NCBI GenBank assembly: GCA_029268385.1
Contig: JAQWPG010000010.1
Span: 1 to 64,000 of the forward strand
From: Gammaproteobacteria bacterium
GTDB taxonomy: Bacteria; Pseudomonadota; Gammaproteobacteria; Poriferisulfidales; GCA-002705445
DNA: 64,000 nt
Direction of reading: 5' to 3'
A model generated the notes under the pieces. The model saw only the letters and a list, made by a program, of their open reading frames with translations. It did no database searches and had not been told where the DNA came from. Position numbers and translations under genes: made by a program. Shown piece after piece: positions 1 through 8,457 of this stretch. How positions within the stretch are numbered: the stretch's first letter is position 1; each line of letters starts with the position of its first letter.

Positions 1-510
1 CTCATCTAAAAGTATTAATTTTGGCCTAGACATTAAAGCTCTTCCCATTGCTATCATTTGTTGCTCACCACCTGATGTGAATCCAGCCAAGCTTTTTCTT
101 CTTATTCTAATTCTTTCAAAGTGATCATAAACTCTCTCTAAGTCTTGCTTTGCTTCTTTTGAGTTCTCTCTAATAAATGATCCTGTCATTATGTTTTCTT
201 CAACTGTGAGATGCGAAAAACAATGTCTTCCTTCAAGAACCTGAGCAACGCCATCTTTAACTAAGTTAAAAGCACCGTGATTTGCAATATCTTTTTCTTG
301 GTATTCTATAGATCCTTTAGTTATTGCTCCACGCTCAGCATGCAATAAATTTGAACAGGCTTTTAACGTTGTAGTTTTTCCTGAACCATTGGCTCCAAGT
401 AATGATACTACTTTACCTTCTTCAACGTCTAATGTAACACCACGTAATGCAAGAATTACATGATTATATACAACTTCAATATTGTTAATTTTTAATAAAG
501 ATTTAGACAT
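1..510 (-). CDS. livF: Branched-chain amino-acid-type ABC transporter ATP-binding protein LivF (3' part missing)
   Basis: One of the two cytoplasmic ATPases that power LivH/LivM-type importers. The 170 codons present start at the ATG at 510-508 and run off the window just after Walker B. Visible motifs are Walker A GANGSGKTT near residue 40, an ABC signature read as SGGEQQ near residue 145, and Walker B LILLDE at the window edge. It starts 18 bases after livM stops, so it belongs to the same operon. A periplasmic binding-protein gene (livK) often sits between livM and livF in related operons; there is no room for one here. The substrate is not certain: in operons containing an acyl-CoA-ligase-like gene the cargo may be an organic acid rather than an amino acid. 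Confidence 0.93.
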   Translation of the reverse strand, partial: MSKSLLKINNIEVVYNHVILALRGVTLDVEEGKVVSLLGANGSGKTTTLKACSNLLHAERGAITKGSIEYQEKDIANHGAFNLVKDGVAQVLEGRHCFSHLTVEENIMTGSFIRENSKEAKQDLERVYDHFERIRIRRKSLAGFTSGGEQQMIAMGRALMSRPKLILLDE

Positions 511-528
511 TTTTTTTCCTCTTATTCT

Positions 529-1623
529 TTAGTGTGGATATGGCCACATTCTTAATTTTTGTTTTGTGGTTGCCCATAATGCTGCAAACCCACCAGGCTC
601 TCTAATCAACAGCGCAATAATAAACACACCGTAAACCATATTTGATACATTTTCTACGACAGCTGTATTAAATGCGCCTTGGAATATAAAATCCCCTATC
701 CATGTAAATACTATTGGAAACTCATAGACAAATATTGCTCCCAACCAAGATCCAGAAATTGATCCTAACCCACCAATTATCAGCATGAATAAAATTGTAA
801 ATGAACGGTCAACCTCATAGATCATTAAATCAACATTGCCAATATATAAAAATGAGTAAATACCACCAGCTACACCACAATAGAAGCAACTGATAAAGAA
901 TGCTAATAGTTTTGCTTTTGGAACACTTATCCCCATTACGCTTGCAGCTATATCTCTATCACGCACAGACATAAAGTTTCTGCCCGTATTACTTCTTAAT
1001 AAATTTTTTGCAAAATAACTCAATCCTATACAAACAACTAAAGATAAAAGATATCTAGCTGGATATCCTTGCATATCGACACCTAATAAATTTCCTAGCC
1101 CCCAATAATCATAAAATTTTGGCGCGATTGCCACTACGCCAGAAGATTCATAGTTTAAAAACCAAGCGTATGAATTAAAAAACCACCATACAAAGTATTG
1201 AGCTGCCAATGTTGATACTAGTAAATAAAATCCCTTGATTCTTATAGCTGGAAGTCCAAACACTACCCCTACTAATCCTGCAAATATTCCTGACAATAAT
1301 AGAGCTACTGGTAATGACATTAAGTAATCTGGAACTCTTAGCATTAAATTATAGGTTCCAAAAGCACCAACACACATAAATCCTGCTGTACCTAATGATA
1401 GCTGCCCTGTGAGACCAGTTAGAATATTTAAACCAACTGTTGCCAAACCTACTGCTAATATTGGAATAACATGCGCACTTAAGAAATATTCTGAAGTTGT
1501 TGGGACATATAAAAATAAAAATAGCAGTCCTAATATTACTACTACTTTATCAAACTTCATCGGAAAGATTTCTCTATCCTTAAAATAGTTAGTTACAAAG
1601 TTTCCAGTTTCTCTATATATCAT
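529..1623 (-). CDS. livM: Branched-chain amino-acid-type ABC transporter permease LivM
   Basis: Inner-membrane permease that pairs with LivH to form the transport channel. The 364-residue product has about ten hydrophobic segments. The family-typical stretch GLNILTGLTGQLSLGTAGF lies near residue 65, and the EAA-like cytoplasmic loop (GRNFMSVRDRDIAASVMG) near residue 220 contacts the ATPases. The first ~20 residues are polar, so an internal Met at residue 22 (MKFDKVVV) could be the true start. The start lies 4 bases after the livH stop, so translation is probably coupled. Length is normal. Confidence 0.94.
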   Translation of the reverse strand: MIYRETGNFVTNYFKDREIFPMKFDKVVVILGLLFLFLYVPTTSEYFLSAHVIPILAVGLATVGLNILTGLTGQLSLGTAGFMCVGAFGTYNLMLRVPDYLMSLPVALLLSGIFAGLVGVVFGLPAIRIKGFYLLVSTLAAQYFVWWFFNSYAWFLNYESSGVVAIAPKFYDYWGLGNLLGVDMQGYPARYLLSLVVCIGLSYFAKNLLRSNTGRNFMSVRDRDIAASVMGISVPKAKLLAFFISCFYCGVAGGIYSFLYIGNVDLMIYEVDRSFTILFMLIIGGLGSISGSWLGAIFVYEFPIVFTWIGDFIFQGAFNTAVVENVSNMVYGVFIIALLIREPGGFAALWATTKQKLRMWPYPH

Positions 1624-1627
1624 TTAT

Positions 1628-2557
1628 TTACACCCTTTCAATTAATTTTTCGCCGAACATACCCTGAGGCCTAAATACCAAGAACATTAATGCCATAAAA
1701 TAAGCAAACCATAATTCTATTCCTTGCCCGCCAAATACATCGGCCAAGTATATCTCGCCTAATTTTTCTCCTACTCCTATGACTAATCCACCAACAATAG
1801 CTCCAGGAATAGATGTTAGCCCACCAATCAATATTACTGGAAGAGCTTTCATTACAGCTTCAATTAATGTGAATGATACACTTACTCTTTCTGCCCATAG
1901 TAAGCCAGCTACTAGTGCTATTATTCCTGTAACAGCCCAGACAACTGCCCATACTGTTTGAAGTGGAATTCCAACTGCCATAGCAGCCATATGATCGTCA
2001 GACACTGCTCTTAAAGATAACCCAGTTTTTGTTTTTTGGAAAAAGAAAGCCAGTACCACAATTAAAGATCCAGCAACTAAAGATGCAAAAATATCAAATT
2101 TTGGAATCAATATATCTAACCAAGGAATATGATCGGACATAAATATTGGAGCAGGATCTAGTAACCCAATATCTAAAAATTTACTCATTTGTAAACCGTG
2201 AACATCTGAATCCCATATAAATTGTGAAAAACCTTCTTGGAAAGTTGCTAAACCTACTGTTGCCATGAATAAAGCCAATAGATCCTGGTTTGCTAAGGGC
2301 CTAATTACATATCTTTCAGTAACAACACCGAATACAACCATAATTCCTGCGGCAATAAATAACGCAGTCCAAAAATCTATCCCATTTTCTGTCATCTTAA
2401 CAAAAGTTAAAGACGCAAATAAAAGCATTGTTCCTTGAGCAAAGTTAAAAATACCTGATGATTTATAAATTAACACAAAACCAATTGCAACCAGTGAGTA
2501 CATGACTCCCGACATTAATCCACCAACTAAAACTTCTATCAAATAAACCCAATCCAT
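1628..2557 (-). CDS. livH: Branched-chain amino-acid-type ABC transporter permease LivH
   Basis: Second membrane-channel subunit of the liv-type importer. The 309-residue product has about eight hydrophobic segments. It shows the family N-terminus with GVMYSLVAIGFVLIYKSSG near residue 17, the cytoplasmic loop TGLSLRAVSDDHMAAMAVGI near residue 177, and the late motif GGLTSIPGAIVGGLVIG near residue 245. It sits between livG (14-base gap) and livM (4-base gap) in one operon. Nothing looks damaged. Substrate cannot be told from the permease. Confidence 0.94.
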   Translation of the reverse strand: MDWVYLIEVLVGGLMSGVMYSLVAIGFVLIYKSSGIFNFAQGTMLLFASLTFVKMTENGIDFWTALFIAAGIMVVFGVVTERYVIRPLANQDLLALFMATVGLATFQEGFSQFIWDSDVHGLQMSKFLDIGLLDPAPIFMSDHIPWLDILIPKFDIFASLVAGSLIVVLAFFFQKTKTGLSLRAVSDDHMAAMAVGIPLQTVWAVVWAVTGIIALVAGLLWAERVSVSFTLIEAVMKALPVILIGGLTSIPGAIVGGLVIGVGEKLGEIYLADVFGGQGIELWFAYFMALMFLVFRPQGMFGEKLIERV

Positions 2558-2571
2558 ATTAACACCCCTAT

Positions 2572-3339
2572 TTAGTGACTAACTCCAAGATATGCATCGA
2601 TAACATCTTGATTTGCCATAACTTCGCTTGGTGAACCATCACCAATTTTTTTACCGTAATCTAATACTACCACATGGTCAGATATGTCCATTACTACACC
2701 CATATCATGCTCAATCATAACCGTTGTTATTCCTTGTTCTTTATTTATTTCTAATATGAAACAAGACATATCAGCTTTTTCTTCTAAGTTCATGCCAGCC
2801 ATTGGCTCATCAAGTAATAAAATTTTAGGTTCAGCAACCAAAGCCCTTCCTAACTCGACTCTTTTTTGGAGACCGTAAGGTAATTTCGCAACTGGTGTTT
2901 TTCTTATAGACTCAATTTGTAAAAATTTTATTACTTTTTCAACAGCAAGTCTGTTAACCCTTTCCTCTTCTCTTGCTCTTCCAATATTTAATCCTTGCTC
3001 CAACCAAGTAGATTTCATAAATAAATTTCTACCCGTCATAATATTTTCTAAAACTGTCATTCCTTGAAACAAAGCAATGTTCTGGAATGTTCTAGCCATT
3101 CCTGCAATAGCAGCGTCTCTTGGATTTATAGATTTTCTTTCAACACCGTCATATGTAACCGTGCCTATTTGTGGTAAGTAAACTCCATTAATAACGTTTA
3201 GCATCGAGCTTTTTCCTGCTCCGTTAGGGCCAATTACTGCGCAGATTTCACCTTCTTTTACATTAAAGCTAATATCTGTTATAGCTTTAACACCACCAAA
3301 CTGAAGAGTTACATTTTCTACTTTTAATATATCTGACAT
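2572..3339 (-). CDS. livG: Branched-chain amino-acid-type ABC transporter ATP-binding protein LivG
   Basis: Cytoplasmic ATPase partner of LivF. The 255 residues contain Walker A GPNGAGKSS near residue 37, a divergent LivG-type signature LPYGLQKRVELGRAL near residue 158, Walker B ILLLDEP near residue 178 and the switch His in MIEHDM near residue 211. The loop between Walker A and the signature (NIMTGRN...) is long, as is usual for LivG. It starts 17 bases after the stop of the AMP-binding gene, which fixes that gene as the first cistron of the operon. Confidence 0.94.
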   Translation of the reverse strand: MSDILKVENVTLQFGGVKAITDISFNVKEGEICAVIGPNGAGKSSMLNVINGVYLPQIGTVTYDGVERKSINPRDAAIAGMARTFQNIALFQGMTVLENIMTGRNLFMKSTWLEQGLNIGRAREEERVNRLAVEKVIKFLQIESIRKTPVAKLPYGLQKRVELGRALVAEPKILLLDEPMAGMNLEEKADMSCFILEINKEQGITTVMIEHDMGVVMDISDHVVVLDYGKKIGDGSPSEVMANQDVIDAYLGVSH

Positions 3340-3356
3340 TTTTTTCTCTTTGCTGT

Positions 3357-5168
3357 TTATATTTTATTAATATTTAATTCATAAGATAATTGATCAATAT
3401 CATTAACTTTACAATTATCTTGATTTGTTTCAATTGCTGCAAAAACATCTTTTAAATTCACTTGGATATTTTTTCTCATAACCTCCATAGTTTTTGAAAC
3501 CTCACCTTCATTCATAATAAGAGTTCTATGAAGAACAACAAATCTTTTAACTTTTAGCTCCGATTCTAAACTATCGTTTACACAGCTAATATGTTCTTTT
3601 ATTAAGTCTTTCACTTCTTCCTTTGCTGCCAATTCTGTGTATCCCGTATACCTAATATTTTTTCTATCAGCCCATGAGTTTACAGAATTAGGATCAATAA
3701 CGACTATAACTGAAACTGATTGCTGATTATTTCCTATAACAACTGCTGATTTCACAAATGGAGAGCAAGAAATTAGATTTTCAATATTTTCAGGAGAAAA
3801 CTGCTTGCCAGATTTTAATGTAATAATATCTTCAGATCTTCCACTAACAACAATGTTACCTGCATCATCAAGTTTCCCAACATAACCTGAGTTGATCCAC
3901 CCGTCTTCAGTTTTTGAATCACCACTTATTTTTTCGCCTAAACAGTCTGTTTTAAAACAAACTTCAGATTTATCATTAATTTTAATTTCACATCCATCCA
4001 TTGCTGAGCCTACGTTTTCTGAAGATACTGAATGATCTGGCTGAACTGATATACATCCACATGAAGCTGCTTGACCAAAAGAATGTTGAATTTCTACACC
4101 AATCGCATGAAAAAAATCAAAATTAACTTTAGATAAAACACCGTCGCTAACAAAGGCATGTTTTATTTTTGTTAAACCAAAAACATTTTTTGCAGGCGCA
4201 AAAGTTGTAAGCATAATCCATGTTTTTTTTATTTTATCAAACATAGAACTCTCACCGCTTACTTCTTTATTATATATTTCCATTAAAGCATTATAATGAT
4301 TCATATACCTTTTATAATTTGACTGTGTTGCCGATTCAATTCTATAACTTATCGATGTTATAATATGTTTAAAAACAAAAGATGGCGCATATAATATTGT
4401 TGGGCCTATCTCCTGCAAATCTTTTTCAATTGTTTGATTACTCTCCGGTAAATTAAACGACATACCGCTATTTAATGAGGTAACAAATGTAAACAATAAA
4501 TTTGTTGGTATAGATAATGGCAAGTATGAAACTATTGAATCTTTTTCTGTAAGAGAATTTAAAGAAATAATTTTAGCGCTGTTATTTATTATTGCAGCAT
4601 GGCTTACTTTGTAAAGATTATCTTCATGCTCATCAAATAGATAAAAAGCGATGTCATTTTCATTTAATGAATTAATATCATTTTCAATATTCGTAGTATC
4701 AGATTTTAAGGTAAGCTCATCATATGAATTTAAATTACTATTGGTATATGAAGACATTCCCCTTCCATCTAGATAAATAACTTTTTTAATATCGCACTCA
4801 GATTCAATACTTAAAAAAGTATCAACTTGTTGCTGATCTTCCGCTATTAATATTTCTGATTTTGATTCGCTTAATATTTTTTTAAGCTCATTTCCTGTTG
4901 ATTCCGGGTGTATAGGAACCACAATTCCGCCTAGAGCCTGAATAGCAGAAATAGAGAAAATAAGTTTTGGCACATTGTTACCGTATACAGCAACCACGCT
5001 TCCTTTGCTAATTGATAATGATTTCAAAGCATTTGCAGTTAGGGTTACTTCATCAAAATAATTAGACCAATTATATGTATTCCATATGCCTAATTGCTTA
5101 TATCTGAGTGCTACTGCATCTGGATGATTCTTGTTATGCGATAATACTAAACCTGGAATAGTAGCCAT
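3357..5168 (-). CDS. Acyl-CoA synthetase-like (ANL superfamily) protein with degenerate active site
   Basis: The 603-residue protein has the overall layout of a long-chain acyl-CoA ligase (AMP-binding, FadD15-like) and lies first in the liv operon, where related bacteria often carry an intact ligase. The catalytic motifs are eroded. The Ser/Thr/Gly/Lys-rich P-loop expected after DIAF (residues ~171-191) is replaced by YLFDEHEDNLYKVSH. The aromatic-G-x-TE motif near residue 363 reads SFGQAAS. The ribose-binding Asp of GW..TGD is Tyr (GWINSGYVG, ~423). The hinge region (GRSEDIITLKSGKQFSPENIE, ~443) and a Lys near residue 559 remain. The frame is open throughout, so this is a retained protein rather than a broken gene. 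I infer a non-enzymatic or altered role linked to transport. The start ATG has GGAGAG about 12 bases upstream. Confidence 0.82.
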   Translation of the reverse strand: MATIPGLVLSHNKNHPDAVALRYKQLGIWNTYNWSNYFDEVTLTANALKSLSISKGSVVAVYGNNVPKLIFSISAIQALGGIVVPIHPESTGNELKKILSESKSEILIAEDQQQVDTFLSIESECDIKKVIYLDGRGMSSYTNSNLNSYDELTLKSDTTNIENDINSLNENDIAFYLFDEHEDNLYKVSHAAIINNSAKIISLNSLTEKDSIVSYLPLSIPTNLLFTFVTSLNSGMSFNLPESNQTIEKDLQEIGPTILYAPSFVFKHIITSISYRIESATQSNYKRYMNHYNALMEIYNKEVSGESSMFDKIKKTWIMLTTFAPAKNVFGLTKIKHAFVSDGVLSKVNFDFFHAIGVEIQHSFGQAASCGCISVQPDHSVSSENVGSAMDGCEIKINDKSEVCFKTDCLGEKISGDSKTEDGWINSGYVGKLDDAGNIVVSGRSEDIITLKSGKQFSPENIENLISCSPFVKSAVVIGNNQQSVSVIVVIDPNSVNSWADRKNIRYTGYTELAAKEEVKDLIKEHISCVNDSLESELKVKRFVVLHRTLIMNEGEVSKTMEVMRKNIQVNLKDVFAAIETNQDNCKVNDIDQLSYELNINKI

Positions 5169-5490
5169 TTAAATTTATTCTCTCCAATTATTCTTATGTT
5201 TTTGATTATTAACGATTAATTCGTTTATTATTATTATTTTAAATTTAATGAAATTTAAAAGCAATCAAGATATGTAAAGTACACCAACGCTGCCTTTGTT
5301 ACAAGGTATTAATGCAATTTTTTATTTATTATATAATCTATATAAGTATATTATAATGTGATTATAATATTGAAAAACACAATATATAGTGTTAGCATAC
5401 ATGTCCAAGTACTATAAAAAATAGGTATTTACTATTACTTGGATAACTAAAAAACAGAATACTGCAAACAAATATATAAACCTATATATA
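5169..5490. promoter_or_regulatory. Divergent intergenic region upstream of the liv operon
   Basis: This 322-base AT-rich gap separates the minus-strand liv operon from the plus-strand transglycosylase and must hold promoters for both. An all-A/T inverted repeat with 10-base arms lies at 5237-5260 (4-base loop). Two weaker inverted repeats lie at 5376-5393 (AACAC/GTGTT) and 5405-5442 (CCAAGTA/TACTTGG). No convincing -35/-10 pair or named operator could be assigned by eye, and no coding frame fills the gap except the in-frame upstream extension of the transglycosylase from about 5425. Confidence 0.4.
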
Positions 5491-6228
5491 TTGCCAATTA
5501 TTTGCACTTTTGGATTCTCAGGAAGCAATTCGTTTAAACATATACAAACACCTTTATCATCAAGTGAGGAAAAATGCTATGTTCAAAAAGATATTTATTT
5601 TACTGTTAACGAAAATAAAAAACTAAACGATTTAGAGAAATCTATTTTTATAAAGAAAATAGATAATAGATTGCCAAGATACTTAGCTTACTTTAAAAAA
5701 CATACTGAAAATTCTATTTTTTCTTGGAAATTAATTGCGGCAATTTCATATCAAGAGTCTCATTGGAACCATAAAGCTGTATCAAAAACTAAAGTCAAAG
5801 GACTAATGATGTTGACCAAAGATACAGCAAGCTACATTGGTGTAAAAAATAGATTAGATCCAAATGAAAGCGTATATGGCGGAGTAAAATATTTGGAAAA
5901 TATATTTAAAAGACTTCCATCAAGTATAGTTGGTTCAGACAGAATATGGATGACTTTAGCTGCATACAATGTTGGTTTAGGTCATTTGGAAGATGCACGT
6001 GTTTTAACAGAAAAATTTGGCCACAATCCAAACTATTGGTCTGATGTAAAAAAACATTTGCCACTTTTGAAAATAAAAAAATATTATAAAAAAACTAAAT
6101 ATGGCTATGCAAGAGGTAATGAACCTGTAAGGTATGTTGAAAGAATACAGGCTTACTTAAAAATTATGTACGAAGAAGAAAAGCATTATCTAGCATCTCT
6201 TAGCTTTAAAGAATTTTTTAATTACTAG
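5491..6228 (+). CDS. MltF-type lytic transglycosylase, SLT domain only, start uncertain
   Basis: Lytic transglycosylases cleave peptidoglycan between MurNAc and GlcNAc in the periplasm. The SLT domain is clear: AAISYQESHWN with the catalytic Glu near residue 88, KGLMMLT near 104, and AAYNVGLGHLEDAR near 158. Resemblance to MltF rests on these motifs and on the tadA neighbour, which flanks mltF in other gammaproteobacteria. MltF normally has an N-terminal solute-binding-like domain of about 240 residues; here there is room for almost none. The listed start is TTG with no ribosome-binding site. The frame stays open upstream to a stop at 5422-5424 and encodes a basic stretch followed by a hydrophobic one (KYINLYILPII) that looks like a signal peptide, so the true start is probably a rare codon further upstream. 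It overlaps tadA tail-to-tail by 39 bases. Confidence 0.75.
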   Translation: MPIICTFGFSGSNSFKHIQTPLSSSEEKCYVQKDIYFTVNENKKLNDLEKSIFIKKIDNRLPRYLAYFKKHTENSIFSWKLIAAISYQESHWNHKAVSKTKVKGLMMLTKDTASYIGVKNRLDPNESVYGGVKYLENIFKRLPSSIVGSDRIWMTLAAYNVGLGHLEDARVLTEKFGHNPNYWSDVKKHLPLLKIKKYYKKTKYGYARGNEPVRYVERIQAYLKIMYEEEKHYLASLSFKEFFNY

Positions 6229-6642
6229 AGAACACTCTTTCTCAAGAACACCCCCAATAAATTCTGGCGTATGATTTAAAGTAAATTTTTTTTTCATAAA
6301 TTCAAATTTACTAACAAAATTTTTTTCTTTATCAGCATAAGCACCAAAAATAACACGATCAATTCTTGCTTCACATATTGCTGATATACACATTGGACAA
6401 GGCTCCAAGGTTGTATATAAAGTTGAATTAGTAATTCTGTAATTATTAATTTTTATACACGCTTCTCTTATTGCGTTTATCTCAGCATGTGCAGTTGGAT
6501 CATTTAAACTAATAGACATATTGTGTGCTCTTGATAAAACAGTGTTGTTTTTAACAAGAATTGCACCAACAGGTATCTCGTCTTTTTTTTCAGACTTTCT
6601 TGCTAGAAGAATACATTCTTTAATATATGATTCGTTATCCAT
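6190..6642 (-). CDS. tadA: tRNA-specific adenosine deaminase TadA
   Basis: Converts adenosine 34 of tRNA-Arg(ACG) to inosine. The 150-residue protein has the zinc deaminase motifs HAEINAIREA (His ligand and catalytic Glu, residues ~53-62) and PCPMCISAI (two Cys ligands, ~83-91), plus the N-terminal helix expected of TadA. The start ATG at 6642 gives the normal length. Its 3' end overlaps the convergent transglycosylase gene. Closeness to guaA and a mltF-type gene is the ancestral gammaproteobacterial order, here opened by the accessory insert at 6736-10902. Confidence 0.95.
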   Translation of the reverse strand: MDNESYIKECILLARKSEKKDEIPVGAILVKNNTVLSRAHNMSISLNDPTAHAEINAIREACIKINNYRITNSTLYTTLEPCPMCISAICEARIDRVIFGAYADKEKNFVSKFEFMKKKFTLNHTPEFIGGVLEKECSLVIKKFFKAKRC

Positions 6643-6735
6643 TATATATCCATAGAACTGAGGTGCTTATATTGTTATTATGTTTTTTTAATTATAAGTA
6701 TTAATACAAATCAATTAACTTTCAAGGAGTAAATG

Positions 6736-7284
6736 ATGAGCGAAAGAATAGTAATGAGAGTTGCAGAATCACTAGTGGCTGGTGGTCCTCCCGGAACAGC
6801 AGCAGAACCAGAAATAATTATTGGTGAACTCGATGGCCCTGTTGGAACCGCATTTGCAACACTATTAGGAGATCAAGTTAAAGGTCATTCTAGGGTTTTA
6901 GCAATAATGAATACAGATATTATGGTTAAACCAGCAACATTAATGGTAAGTAAAGTAACTGTAAAAAATACAAAATATACAAATATTTTAATGGGTACTG
7001 TACAAGGCGCTATAGCAAATGGTGTTTTGGACGCGGTAAGAAATGGTGATATTCCAAAAGAAAAAGCTAATGATTTAGGAATTATTGTTTCTGTATGGCT
7101 TAACCCTTCAGTTATTGATGACGACAAACTAGATCATAAAGTACTTTTTGATATTCATCGAAAAGCAACTTCACAAGCAATTCATAAAGCAATGAAGAAC
7201 GAGCCTAGTATTGATTGGTTGTTAGAAAACCAAGAAAGCATAGTTCACAAATATTACCAAATGGGATTAGACGGTAAAATTTAA
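6736..7284 (+). CDS. Formaldehyde-activating enzyme (Fae) family protein
   Basis: Fae proteins condense formaldehyde with tetrahydromethanopterin. The 182-residue product matches the family along its length: RVAESLVAGG at the N-terminus, KPATLMVSKVTVK near residue 73, GTVQGAIANGVLDAV near 95, and SVWLNPSVIDDDKL near 120 where classical Fae has GVFIHWEAADD. Compared with the classical Fae sequence I remember, the catalytic His in the AHIDLIIG segment is replaced (AEPEIIIG here). It may therefore be a paralogue without the classical activity. I chose the second ATG because AAGGAG (6724-6729) is 6 bases upstream of it and only 3 from the ATG at 6733. No tetrahydromethanopterin genes are in the window. 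Confidence 0.75.
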   Translation: MSERIVMRVAESLVAGGPPGTAAEPEIIIGELDGPVGTAFATLLGDQVKGHSRVLAIMNTDIMVKPATLMVSKVTVKNTKYTNILMGTVQGAIANGVLDAVRNGDIPKEKANDLGIIVSVWLNPSVIDDDKLDHKVLFDIHRKATSQAIHKAMKNEPSIDWLLENQESIVHKYYQMGLDGKI

Positions 7285-7294
7285 GTAGCATAAT

Positions 7295-7333
7295 ATCGTG
7301 AGAAGATTTTTTAACTAATTTTATTCTCACGAT
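7295..7333. terminator. Inverted repeat between convergent genes, possible bidirectional terminator
   Basis: Perfect 10-base arms ATCGTGAGAA (7295-7304) and TTCTCACGAT (7324-7333) surround a 19-base T-rich loop. It sits 10 bases after the Fae-like stop and before the 3' end of the convergent secreted-protein gene. The loop is longer than usual and no long T-run directly follows either arm, so terminator function is inferred from position. Confidence 0.5.
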
Positions 7334-7354
7334 TAACTTAAAAAAATTTAAAGT

Positions 7355-8446
7355 TTAATTTGAAGTAAATTTCATTGTAAATGGATCAGCGCCAGCTTTT
7401 AAATTTATTAAGTTATCACTACCATCAGTTGTAAAATCAATACTAACAGATCCTGAAATGCCAAAAGACATTTCAAATGTTGTTGTATCTGGGCTAACAA
7501 TTATAGGATTACTAAGTTGAATAGGATAAAATATTCTAGCTGCATTTAAATGATTTGTTGCAGTTGTTAAATCATCGTCTTGCAATAATTTACCTGCTCC
7601 TTTATCAGAACTACCCGGAATAGATTGATAGGTTGAGCCAAAAATTGCCTCAAAGTTGGCGTTTTCGTCTCCTGGATCATCTGCCATATTTTCTATGATT
7701 TCAGTATTAAAGACTGGCGTTGCATCTACAGTGTCTCCACAAGTCATGGCTATTGAATCTGTCGCGGAACTATCTTCACCGTATGATTTTACTTGCGTAG
7801 CAGTATATCCTCGTTGAGCATCTGTTGCATTAGTGTAAGTTGTAACGACTCCATTTGTCCAACAAGTTACTCCAGAGCTAAAACTTGCACCATTTACATG
7901 GTAGCCTTTCATTGCTTTAGAAAATGTTTGCTCGTGTTTTATTTCAAGATGATTATCTACAATAACATATGCATAGTTGTATGTTCCAAGTTGAAAATTT
8001 AAAGCGCCTGAGATCAAGCTTTCGGATTGCGTTATAGCGCCCGAATCTGTATCGTGCTGCAACGATATTGCTTTACCATCTGAATCCACAAAAAAGTTAT
8101 AACAGTTAGGTGCTGCTGTCGGGTTAGAAGTTGCGTTAGCATCTAATATATCTGTTTTGCAAAGACCTGCTTTGTAAAAAGTTATACGATATTCATCAGG
8201 TTTCTCATTGCAATAATTTTTTAAGTTTCCGCTGTCTGCGTCGGTAACACCACCAGCATCGTTTCCGGTCGTAGCAATCGTAATTACATTACTTGTTTGT
8301 GTGCATTCTCCAGCGCAAGCTGCTGTATCACTATCCGCACAACCTTCTGCATCAATTGCGTCACTTAATGTATCAGCATGCACAACGATATTTATTGAAA
8401 ACGATAAAACCAAAGTTGTAAAAAATAATTTTATAAATTTATACAT
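7355..8446 (-). CDS. Secreted cysteine-containing protein of unknown family
   Basis: The 363-residue protein begins with a clear signal peptide (basic start, hydrophobic core FFTTLVLSFSINIVV, probable cleavage after HA near residue 24). The mature part is rich in Ser, Thr, Asp and Asn, has about eight Cys in its first two thirds that could form disulfides, and ends in a beta-rich segment (FEMSFGISGSVSIDF). I do not recognise a family. Its start lies 11 bases after the stop of the inverse-autotransporter barrel gene, so the two form one transcript. I infer that it may be exported or displayed with the help of that barrel or share its niche; no motif proves this. Confidence 0.7.
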   Translation of the reverse strand: MYKFIKLFFTTLVLSFSINIVVHADTLSDAIDAEGCADSDTAACAGECTQTSNVITIATTGNDAGGVTDADSGNLKNYCNEKPDEYRITFYKAGLCKTDILDANATSNPTAAPNCYNFFVDSDGKAISLQHDTDSGAITQSESLISGALNFQLGTYNYAYVIVDNHLEIKHEQTFSKAMKGYHVNGASFSSGVTCWTNGVVTTYTNATDAQRGYTATQVKSYGEDSSATDSIAMTCGDTVDATPVFNTEIIENMADDPGDENANFEAIFGSTYQSIPGSSDKGAGKLLQDDDLTTATNHLNAARIFYPIQLSNPIIVSPDTTTFEMSFGISGSVSIDFTTDGSDNLINLKAGADPFTMKFTSN

Positions 8447-8457
8447 ATTCTCTCCGT

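Noticed and set aside
5237-5260. Perfect A/T inverted repeat upstream of the liv operon as a regulator site
   Set aside because: Such palindromes arise easily in DNA of this composition; mentioned in the intergenic entry but not claimed as an operator.
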